Assembly: GCA_050948865.1 (NCBI GenBank)
Contig: JBMNEQ010000003.1
Location: forward strand, 1-64,000
Direction: 5' to 3'
DNA length: 64,000 nucleotides
DNA from: SKGN01 sp050948865
GTDB lineage: Bacteria > Bacillota_I > Bacilli_A > RF39 > UBA660
A program made the position numbers and the translations under genes. This document shows, piece by piece, positions 55,190 to 62,951 of the stretch (position 1 is its first letter; each line of letters starts with the position of its first letter). Below the pieces are notes generated by a model, which saw only the letters and a list, made by a program, of their open reading frames with translations, had not been told where the DNA came from and did no database searches.

Positions 55190-55531
55190 AATTGAAAAAC
55201 CTGATAGTAAAGCTACAGTTAAAAGAATGACTATTAAAAGTTTTGATTCCTTATCAAAATTTGATAATAACCTTGGAGAAAGATTATTATCAAGATTAAT
55301 GAAAAAGAAATATATCGGACAGTAGATATTTTAAAGGGAAAGATCATTAATTAATTTTCAAATTAATCATATGATAAAGCTGATATATTATAAAAGGGTA
55401 AGAGTAAACCTTGTATTTATATAGGTTAAGCCTTGTTTTTTGTTTTTTTAACTGTCAAACTCGGAAAATAATTAAATATAAATACTTAAATAAATTGGTA
55501 AAACTTACCAAGTAAAAACCGTTGTAAAATC
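55190..55531 (+). other. Gene-free stretch with a possible coding remnant
   Basis: From about 55186 to 55322 one frame reads 'EKPDSKATVKRMTIKSFD' then 'FDNNLGERLLSRLMKKKY' to a TAG, with no start codon or SD; it may be the tail of a decayed gene, not recognised. Further on are a weak hairpin with T-rich sequence (AACCT...AGGTT near 55406-55446) and a perfect inverted repeat TTGGTAA-aac-TTACCAA (55495-55511) just before the pilin promoter. I see no intact gene or known riboswitch. Confidence 0.4.
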
Positions 55532-55560
55532 TTGACACACAATGCTTTAGGTGCTATCTT
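55532..55560 (+). promoter_or_regulatory. Promoter of the FISUMP pilin gene
   Basis: TTGACA (55532-55537), 17-base spacer, TGcTATCTT extended -10 (TATCTT 55555-55560). The predicted transcript starts only about 15 bases before ATG 55583, with the AGGAGG near its very 5' end. Confidence 0.65.
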
Positions 55561-55582
55561 TATGATAGGAGGAATTAAAGAT

Positions 55583-56617
55583 ATGGGTGGTATGTTTAAG
55601 GTTCAAAAACAAGGTTTTACTTTAATTGAATTACTAGCAGTAATAGTTATTTTGGCTATAGTCTTGGCTATAGCTTTACCGTCTATTACAGGATTAATAG
55701 GAAATACTACAGAAAGAGCTTTTTTAATGGATGCAAAAATGGTAATAAAAGCAATAGACTATCAACTTTTAGAAGGTTATGATTTAGAAAAAGAACCAAT
55801 TAATGATGGAATTAATTTTGAAGAAGTACTAAATCTAAGTGCTAAAAATTATGAAAGTGTTAGTGTATCACTTGATGAAAATGATGAACCATATGTAATG
55901 TTAGTAGGTCAAAATAAATGGGAAGGATTAACCGTTTGTGGAACTTTTAAAGATATGAAGGTAGGGCAAACGGAAGAAATAGTATGTGAGGTACCGGAAG
56001 ATAATTTTATTTGTGGTGAGGATACAATTTTACATGGTGGATATTCTTATAAAACAGCAAAAATAGATAATCAGTGTTGGTTTGCGGAGAATTTAAGGTA
56101 TACAGATTATAAAGATGAAGGAGGAAAATCTTGTTTAGAGAAACAATTTTATTCTGAAACAAAGGCTTGTGCTTCTCATACAAAAGATACGGATGGAAAA
56201 TGTGTAGGCTATTGTAATTGGGAAGGTGAGGAAGTATTATATCAATGGGAAGCGATTTTTGGTGATAAGCCATTAATAGAAGAAAGTCAAGGATTATGCC
56301 CATTGGGATGGCATATACCAAGTAAAGATGATTGGGAAGTTTTAATTGATGGAAAAAGTGATGTTGGTAATAAATTAAAAGCAGGGGGACCTTTTTGGGA
56401 TGGTAGTAATCAATATAAATTTAATGCTTTACCTGTGGGTGCTCGTGAATATGATTCAGGATATCTTACAGTGGTTGGTTCAAATTTAACATGGTGGTCT
56501 TCCACATCAAATAATTTAAGTGCTTGGGTTTATTATGTTGAAACAGACACTTCAGAAATTAAATTCCAGACAGCTGGTAAAGATTATGGCTTTTCAGTTC
56601 GTTGTCTTAAAAATTAA
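55583..56617 (+). CDS. Prepilin-like protein with FISUMP (C-type-lectin-like) head
   Basis: 344 residues from ATG 55583 (AGGAGG nine bases upstream). Prepilin signal 'VQKQG|FTLIELLAVIVILAI', then a stalk nearly identical in pattern to the variable pilin at 12059 ('AFLMDAKMVIKAIDYQLLEG', 'VGQNKWEGLTVCGTFKDM', 'EEIVCE'). The head is a Fibrobacter succinogenes major domain (FISUMP): 'CWFAENLRYTDY', 'CPLGWHIPSKDDWEVLI', 'GNKLKAGGPFWDGSNQYKFN', 'WWSSTS', 'GFSVRCLKN'. Several Cys pairs suggest disulfides outside the cell. Low GC throughout, with no NNC/NNT codon tract, so no DGR-like variable region here. Confidence 0.85.
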   Translation: MGGMFKVQKQGFTLIELLAVIVILAIVLAIALPSITGLIGNTTERAFLMDAKMVIKAIDYQLLEGYDLEKEPINDGINFEEVLNLSAKNYESVSVSLDENDEPYVMLVGQNKWEGLTVCGTFKDMKVGQTEEIVCEVPEDNFICGEDTILHGGYSYKTAKIDNQCWFAENLRYTDYKDEGGKSCLEKQFYSETKACASHTKDTDGKCVGYCNWEGEEVLYQWEAIFGDKPLIEESQGLCPLGWHIPSKDDWEVLIDGKSDVGNKLKAGGPFWDGSNQYKFNALPVGAREYDSGYLTVVGSNLTWWSSTSNNLSAWVYYVETDTSEIKFQTAGKDYGFSVRCLKN

Positions 56618-56621
56618 ACTT

Positions 56622-56653
56622 AAAGATTACAAATATTAAATTGTAATCTTTTT
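56622..56653. terminator. Terminator between FISUMP pilin and mgtA
   Basis: AAAGATTACAA / TTGTAATCTTTTT hairpin, ending at the stop of the convergent mgtA-type gene; the matching A-run upstream makes it partly bidirectional. Confidence 0.8.
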
Positions 56654-59252
56654 ATAACCAATCTTTATATTTTTTTATATAAATCATTTTAATAAATTCA
56701 GTTAGTAACATATAAGTAAGAATAATTATTATTAACCAGAGGGTATATACTTTAGGTAATATTACTAATCCTATTAAAGATCCAAATTGGGTGCTAGGTA
56801 AGATAAATCCTATTAGGGATATGATAATAGTTGTAAAAATAATAATTGGGGAAGCTAAACTTTTAAAGAAGGGGATTTTTTCTGTTCTTATAATGTGAAC
56901 GATTAAAGTTTGAGAGATTATTCCCATCATAAACCATCCAGAATGAAATAAGGCCTGATTAGAAATGGTATTCGCTCCAATTATAAACCAAAGAATAGCA
57001 AAGATGATTAAATCAAAGACAGAACTTAAAGGGGCAAACCAAGCGATAAATCGAGTGATATTAGTGGTGGCCCATTTTCTAGGCTTTTTTAAATAATTTT
57101 TATCAACTTTATCAAAAGGAATACCTGTTTGAGAAAAATCATATAATAAGTTTTGAATTAAGATATGAATTGGTAATAAGGGTAAAAAAGGTAAAAGAAG
57201 ACTAGCTAAAATAACACTAATCATATTTCCAACATTAGAACTAATAGCCATATTTAAATATTTCATAATATTAGCAAAAATCTTTCGTCCTTCGATAATT
57301 CCTTTTTCTAAAACTAATAAACTTTTTTCTAAAAGAATAATATTCGCAGTTTCTTTAGCTATTTCTACACCTGAATCAACTGAGATTCCTACATCTGCTT
57401 CTATTAAAGCAGGTGCATCATTAACTCCATCCCCCATATAACCGACAATATGCCCTTTTTCTTTTAATAACTTTATGATATAGGCTTTTTGTAAAGGAGA
57501 TATTTTAGAAAATAAAGTTGTTTCATTTATTATTTTTAATAATTCTTCTTTGGTCATAGTATCAAGATCATTTCCAGTTAAAGAGTTGGTTGTTTTTATT
57601 CCTACTTGAGAGCAGACATTTTTAGCTACAAGTTCATTATCTCCAGTTATTACTTTTACTTTTATTCCGTATTCATTTAATAATTTAATTGCTTCTTTTG
57701 CACTAGCTTTTGGAGGATCTAAGAAAGAGACAAAACCAATCATAATCATTTCTTTTTCATCATCTTTAGTAAATAAAGAAGCATCAGTTAAAAAGACATC
57801 CTTTTTAGCTACAGCGATAACTCTTAATCCTTTTTCATTTAAACGAGTTGCAACAGCAGTTATTGTTTTTTTTAAATCATTATTTATTTTAATAATTTTT
57901 CCCTCATGTTCAATATAACTACTAATTGCTAAGATTTCTTCTGTTGCTCCTTTAGTTATTAAAGTCTTTTCTTTATTTTTCTTTTCTAAGATAATTGACA
58001 TTCTTCTTCTATTAAAATCAAATGGAATTTCATCTATTTTATTATAATTAGGTAATAATCCTTCTAATTTATTTTCTAAAGCTCTAGATATTATAGCTTT
58101 ATCTAATAAGTTTTTTAGTCCTGTTTGAAAATGACTATTTAGATAAGCATATTTTAAAACTCCCATCTCCTCATTACCATAAATATCTAAATATTCATCT
58201 AAAATAATATTATCTTCAGTAATAGTTCCTGTTTTATCAGTACATAAAATATCGATTGCTCCTAAGTTTTGAATACTATTTAGGTTTTTAACAATTACTT
58301 TATTTTTGGACATAGAAATGGATCCTTTAGCTAGGTTAGAATTAATAATCATTGGTAATAATTCTGGAGTTGTTCCAACAGCAACAGTAAGAGCAAAAAT
58401 AAAGGCTGTTAAGGGATGTCCCTTAGTTAACATATTAATAATAAAAACTAAAGGCGTCATAATTAGGGTAATTTTTATTAAAATACCACTAACTTTATTT
58501 ATTCCAATATCAAAGGCTGTTTGTTCTTCTTTTTTAATTATTGTTTTAGACATATGACCTAAATAAGTATTAGATCCAGTTTCAATTACAATTGCTGTAG
58601 CAGAGCCACTAATAACATTGGTTCCTAAAAAACAAATATTAGAAGTATCAAAAATATTATTATCTTTATTTATATTATTAGGTAATTTTTCTACTGGTTC
58701 AGATTCTCCTGTAAATGAAGATTGACTAACAAAGAGGTCTTTGCAAGATAAGATTCTTATATCAGCAGGAATAATATCACCAGCAGATAGTTTTATAATA
58801 TCTCCTGGAACAAGATCATTTAAAGGAATTTCCTCTATTTTTCCTTCTCTTAAAACAGCAGTAGTATTAATAACTAATTGTTTTAATTCATTTAAAGATT
58901 TTCTAGAACGAAGTTCTTGAATAAAATGCATAAGACCACTAATAACAATAATAAAAGTTAAAATTATAATAGTAGAATAATCGTTTGTTTTAGAAAAAAT
59001 AACATCAGTTAGTATGGAAATTAAAATAATTCCTATTAATAAGATACTAAAGGGATTTAAAAAGGCTTTTATAAATAAATCTTTAAGTGTAAAATGATCT
59101 TGATCTTCAATTTTATTTGGTCCAATTTTTAAAAGGATTTCATTGACCTTTTTATAAGAAAGACCCTTAAGATTGGATTTAAAATGATGAAGAATTTCTT
59201 TTTCCTTCATTTTACTATAATTAATAATATTTTCATTGACCTTTTTATTCAT
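56652..59252 (-). CDS. mgtA: Magnesium-transporting P-type ATPase (P3B, MgtA type)
   Basis: 866 residues. Ten membrane spans, actuator motif 'TGES' (181-184), membrane motif 'GTTPELLP' (293-300), phosphorylation site D339 in 'CTDKTGTITED', nucleotide-binding 'KGATEEIL' and hinge 'VGYMGDGVNDAPALIEADVGISV' in outline. The 'TPELLP' motif and 'SNVGNMISVILASLLLPFLP' mark the Mg2+ importing P3B group. ATG 59252 with SD 'aGAGGGA'. A single gene; no Mg2+ riboswitch is evident in the short upstream region. Confidence 0.93.
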   Translation of the reverse strand: MNKKVNENIINYSKMKEKEILHHFKSNLKGLSYKKVNEILLKIGPNKIEDQDHFTLKDLFIKAFLNPFSILLIGIILISILTDVIFSKTNDYSTIIILTFIIVISGLMHFIQELRSRKSLNELKQLVINTTAVLREGKIEEIPLNDLVPGDIIKLSAGDIIPADIRILSCKDLFVSQSSFTGESEPVEKLPNNINKDNNIFDTSNICFLGTNVISGSATAIVIETGSNTYLGHMSKTIIKKEEQTAFDIGINKVSGILIKITLIMTPLVFIINMLTKGHPLTAFIFALTVAVGTTPELLPMIINSNLAKGSISMSKNKVIVKNLNSIQNLGAIDILCTDKTGTITEDNIILDEYLDIYGNEEMGVLKYAYLNSHFQTGLKNLLDKAIISRALENKLEGLLPNYNKIDEIPFDFNRRRMSIILEKKNKEKTLITKGATEEILAISSYIEHEGKIIKINNDLKKTITAVATRLNEKGLRVIAVAKKDVFLTDASLFTKDDEKEMIMIGFVSFLDPPKASAKEAIKLLNEYGIKVKVITGDNELVAKNVCSQVGIKTTNSLTGNDLDTMTKEELLKIINETTLFSKISPLQKAYIIKLLKEKGHIVGYMGDGVNDAPALIEADVGISVDSGVEIAKETANIILLEKSLLVLEKGIIEGRKIFANIMKYLNMAISSNVGNMISVILASLLLPFLPLLPIHILIQNLLYDFSQTGIPFDKVDKNYLKKPRKWATTNITRFIAWFAPLSSVFDLIIFAILWFIIGANTISNQALFHSGWFMMGIISQTLIVHIIRTEKIPFFKSLASPIIIFTTIIISLIGFILPSTQFGSLIGLVILPKVYTLWLIIIILTYMLLTEFIKMIYIKKYKDWL

Positions 59253-59482
59253 CTGAATCCCTCTTTCTATTATTATATTATACTAAAGAGGAAAGAAAGT
59301 AAAATTAACTTTTTGAAAAAAGATAATTTAGATATATGTTTAAATGATATTAAAATGTTAGACAGTGAAGGATAGATAATATTAGTATATGAAAAATATA
59401 GATATTTTATTGATGCAAAAATTAAATATTAGATTTTTATAATTTAATTTATGTGTGTTATAATTTTAAATGGGAGGCCAAA

Positions 59483-59736
59483 ATGTTGAAAAATATTTTT
59501 ATATTCTTTTTCATTATCATTCCTCTTTGTGATTAATTATAAATTATGATTCCAATGATGATTGTAAAACGTATGAAGAATATTTAAAATTTACTAAAGA
59601 ATGGTTAACTAATTGTTATAATTGGAGTAAGAATAGTGCTCGTTTGTTATTAAATATTCCTTTAGATAAAAATAAGTTTGGTCATCAAAGTGTTGGTGCT
59701 GATATAACTTTAATAGCAAAAAAGATTGGTATCTAG
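59483..59736 (+). pseudogene. Frameshifted small secreted protein
   Basis: A good SD (GGGAGG) and ATG 59483 start a hydrophobic signal-like peptide 'MLKNIFIFFFIIIPLC' that ends at a TAA after 17 residues. In the next frame, open from 59533, a coherent sequence follows ('NYDSNDDCKTYEEYLKFTKE', 'LTNCYNWSKNSARLLLNIP') up to TAG 59736. Together ~85 residues of a secreted protein broken by one frameshift near 59525-59536. Family not recognised. The rest of the 59253-59783 gap has nothing else I can support. Confidence 0.5.
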
Positions 59737-59752
59737 TCAGTCTTTTTTTATA
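59719..59752 (+). terminator. Terminator before the sigma-like giant gene
   Basis: AAAAAAGATTG / CAGTCTTTTTT (one T-G pair) with T-run, overlapping the pseudogene end. The giant gene therefore needs its own promoter after this point. Confidence 0.7.
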
Positions 59753-59783
59753 AAGTAATAAAAATAGGAGTAGATGATTTATA

Positions 59784-62700
59784 ATGGTTAAAACTTTTAA
59801 TTTATCAGAAGAAGAAGTAAAAATGTATTTTAATCAATTACAAAAAGGTGATGAAAAAGCAAAAGAAAAAATAATTGAACATTATTTTTATTTAATTGAA
59901 AATGAAGCGAGAAAGTTATCTTTTAATTCTTTTTTAAGAGATGATTTAATTGGAGAAGGGCACTTTGGATTATTAGAGGCGATCAAAGGATTTGATCTTA
60001 CAAAAGAAGTTCCCTTTTCCTTTTTTGCTAGTCTTTGTATAAAAAGAAAAATGTTTGCTTATTTAAAAAAAACTGATAAACAAAAGTCAGAGATTAGTTT
60101 AGAAGCTCCTTTGAAATATTTAGATAATGAGACAATAAATCTTTTAAATTATTTAGAAGATAAAAAAGTTAATATCGAAAAAGAAATAGTTAATCAAGAT
60201 ATAAATGAGGAATTATATAAACGTTTAGATTATCTTAGTCCTTTATATAAACAGGTTATAACTTTGCTTTATGGTTTAAAAGGAAATAAGCGGCATACTT
60301 ATCAAGAAACGGCTTTAAAGTGTGGTTTAACAAAAAAACAAATTGATAATATGCGTATTGTTATTTTAAGAACTTTAAGAAAAAGTTTTGAAGATTATTC
60401 TATAAAAGAAATAGAGGCTACTAATAATCTTTATAAGTATTTTTCTAATCTTAATTTTAAACAATTTATCTTTTTATATAAAGAACAATTTAATAATTTA
60501 AACCAAATTGATCAAGATGAAATAAAACGCTTTTATAATGTTTATAATCAAGATTTGTTGAAACTTTTTTCTTCATTAGAAAAAATAGAAAAACAAATTA
60601 ATAAAGAAGCTTTTCCTTTTTTAACAGCTCCTTCAAAATTAGGAAAAGATAAATTAATTCCCATTTATGAAACTAATAAGGATAGTTTTACTGAATATCA
60701 TCAAAATATTATTGAATATTATTTATATAAAAATAAAGATATAGAAGTTATTTCTAAAGAATTTAATAAATCAAACAGGATTATTAAAAGCACTTGGAAT
60801 AGTTTAAAAACAAGTTTAGAATTAAAATATTTTAATATTGATAAAAAGAATTTAGATCAAGAAACTGTAACTTCTATATTAAATAATCCTAATTATATCA
60901 TTAGTGATTGGCATCAAAAAATTGTTGCTTTATATTATGGAATTGGTTATAAAAGAAGATATCAAATTAAAGAGATTGCTTCTAAATTAAAAGAACCTTA
61001 TTTAAAAACTCATGATTCTTTAATGTATATGGAAGAAAAGATGAGAGAATTATTATATGGAGTTTCCTATTCTGGAGAAAAAAAAGATAATAGTAATTTA
61101 ATTTCTTATATTACTAATAATAATTATAGTTTTTCTAAGCAGACTAGAGAAATATTAAAACTATATTTAATAGAAGGATTAAGTTATGAAGAAATTTCTA
61201 AAATATATCAAATAACAAAACCCCAAGTTTCTAATATTGTTACTGATGGTATTAGAAAGGCAAACTTTTATCGTTTTGGAATTGTAAAAAAGTTAATTGT
61301 TTTAGAAAATGATTTAGAAGATTTTTTTCAAGTTTCCAATTTTTCATATAAAGAAAAGGAAATTATTAAAGAAAGATATCTTTCTTTAAAAGAAATTAAA
61401 GAACTTCTTAAAGAGAATAAAATTTCTCGTTTTGCGATGGAAAAGTTATTTTTTCAATTTGAAAAGAATTTTATTAAACATAAATATAAAATCAATTTAA
61501 AAAAAGAAGATTATCAAAAAGAAATTGCTTATCATCAAACAGATACTGTTTTAACAAAAGAGGAATTAAAATTAATTAGTTTATTTTGGGGAATTGCTTC
61601 TAAATATAATAGTACTGGTCGAATATTTTCTTTAAAGGAAATAAGAGAAACATTAAATCTTTCTTCTAGAGTTTGCAATAATTCTTTTAACAGGGCGGAA
61701 TTAAAGTTATTAAAGAAGAAAGCCGGATTATTAGATTCTTTATATGGAATAATGAATAAAGAAGCATTGGAGGAAGTTTTTAAGGATAAAAGGGTTCCTT
61801 TAAATAATAAAGAAATAGAGATTTTAAAACATTTAAAAGAAATAGATAATTATTCATTTTTATCTTCTAAAGATTTAGCTAAAAAATATCAAATGAGTGA
61901 AAGTAGTATTTTAAGAGTTTATCAAAGGGCGATATTAAAGATTAAGCAATATGAATTAGGAGAAATTGAAGGTAAATATAATTATGAGGAAGATATTTTA
62001 CCTAATAAGCGTTTTTTCCCTAAAGATTACCGACTGGTATTAGAAGCTAAATATAAAAATGATTTATCCGCTTTTAAAATTTCTCAGTTAACAGGTGAAT
62101 CAATTGATCAAGTACGTTATAAATTAAAAAGAATTAAGTTTCATTTAGCAGGTATCTTAAAGAAAGATGAAAATATAACTAAATTTGATTATGATTTAAT
62201 GGAGAAATTAGTTTTAAAAAAGGATTTAGTTTTATATGGTAAAAGAAGATTAAAATTAAAAGCTTTTAAGATGTTTTATGGTTTAAATGGTTATCAAAGA
62301 CATTCTTTAGTTGAAATTGTTCAAAATTTAAACTTAAAGATAGAACCTAAAACTTTAAGTTCTCATATTAAAGAAGTAGAACTAGCAATAGAAAAATATA
62401 AAATAGGAATTAGAAATCCAAAATGGTTTACTTATTCTCAATTATTAGATTATTATCATCATAATCAAGATTATTTAAATTTTGGGGAGAAAGAAAAGAT
62501 TTTAACCTTTTTAGAAAAACAAAAAAGATATTTAGATGATAAAGATATTAATGCTCGATATACTAATAAAACTTTACCTTTTAATCTTAAATATAATTTA
62601 GCTTGTTTTTTATATGGAAAAACAATTGATTTTAATACTATGAGTCTTTTAGAATTAGAAAAAGCTTTTCAGAATAAAAAAATAAGTTATTCTAATAAAC

Positions 62701-62864
62701 TTTTATTAGAAAATTATTTGGGTAATTCATATAAAGATATAATTAATAATAATACTAAAAGAAAACTATTGAAAATAATGTCTAAAATATATGAAGAAAA
62801 AAATAAAGATCAAATTAAAGAAAACCAGACTAAAGTTAAAAGTTTTAGAAAAAAAGAAAATTAA
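59784..62864 (+). CDS. Giant sigma-70-like protein with about eight tandem sigma-4-type HTH units
   Basis: 1026 residues, soluble. Residues ~14-100 look like sigma region 2: 'DDLIGEGHFGLLEAIKGFD' and 'FSFFASLCIKRKMFAYL'. A sigma-4-like unit follows (148-200: 'QVITLLYGL', 'RHTYQETALKCGLTKKQIDN'). The rest repeats this theme near 300-350, 374-426 ('IVALYYGIGYKRRYQIKEIA'), 446-498 ('LSYEEISKIYQITKPQVSNI'), 520-565, 590-645, 673-725 ('SSKDLAKKYQMSESSILRVY'), 742-792 and 810-875 ('MFYGLNGYQRHSLVEIV'). Ordinary sigma factors have one such unit. It could be an unusual sigma factor or a DNA-coating regulator. SD 'aggag' upstream; single gene between two terminated units. Confidence 0.7.
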   Translation: MVKTFNLSEEEVKMYFNQLQKGDEKAKEKIIEHYFYLIENEARKLSFNSFLRDDLIGEGHFGLLEAIKGFDLTKEVPFSFFASLCIKRKMFAYLKKTDKQKSEISLEAPLKYLDNETINLLNYLEDKKVNIEKEIVNQDINEELYKRLDYLSPLYKQVITLLYGLKGNKRHTYQETALKCGLTKKQIDNMRIVILRTLRKSFEDYSIKEIEATNNLYKYFSNLNFKQFIFLYKEQFNNLNQIDQDEIKRFYNVYNQDLLKLFSSLEKIEKQINKEAFPFLTAPSKLGKDKLIPIYETNKDSFTEYHQNIIEYYLYKNKDIEVISKEFNKSNRIIKSTWNSLKTSLELKYFNIDKKNLDQETVTSILNNPNYIISDWHQKIVALYYGIGYKRRYQIKEIASKLKEPYLKTHDSLMYMEEKMRELLYGVSYSGEKKDNSNLISYITNNNYSFSKQTREILKLYLIEGLSYEEISKIYQITKPQVSNIVTDGIRKANFYRFGIVKKLIVLENDLEDFFQVSNFSYKEKEIIKERYLSLKEIKELLKENKISRFAMEKLFFQFEKNFIKHKYKINLKKEDYQKEIAYHQTDTVLTKEELKLISLFWGIASKYNSTGRIFSLKEIRETLNLSSRVCNNSFNRAELKLLKKKAGLLDSLYGIMNKEALEEVFKDKRVPLNNKEIEILKHLKEIDNYSFLSSKDLAKKYQMSESSILRVYQRAILKIKQYELGEIEGKYNYEEDILPNKRFFPKDYRLVLEAKYKNDLSAFKISQLTGESIDQVRYKLKRIKFHLAGILKKDENITKFDYDLMEKLVLKKDLVLYGKRRLKLKAFKMFYGLNGYQRHSLVEIVQNLNLKIEPKTLSSHIKEVELAIEKYKIGIRNPKWFTYSQLLDYYHHNQDYLNFGEKEKILTFLEKQKRYLDDKDINARYTNKTLPFNLKYNLACFLYGKTIDFNTMSLLELEKAFQNKKISYSNKLLLENYLGNSYKDIINNNTKRKLLKIMSKIYEEKNKDQIKENQTKVKSFRKKEN

Positions 62865-62867
62865 CAC

Positions 62868-62896
62868 TTGAAATTATTAATTAAAATTATTATAAT
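62868..62896 (+). promoter_or_regulatory. Sigma-A promoter of htpG
   Basis: TTGAAA (62868-62873), 17-base spacer, TATAAT (62891-62896). The start point would fall inside the CIRCE element that begins at 62901. Confidence 0.8.
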
Positions 62897-62900
62897 GTAT

Positions 62901-62927
62901 TTAGCACTTCACCAAAGAAAGTGCTAC
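62901..62927 (+). promoter_or_regulatory. CIRCE element (HrcA operator)
   Basis: TTAGCACTT-N9-AAGTGCTAC. The consensus is TTAGCACTC-N9-GAGTGCTAA; the inner C/G pair is replaced by a matching T/A pair and only the last base departs. The 9-base spacing is exact and the position covers the transcription start, so HrcA should repress htpG until heat stress. Confidence 0.85.
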
Positions 62928-62951
62928 AAAATATAAAAAAGGAGAGATATG

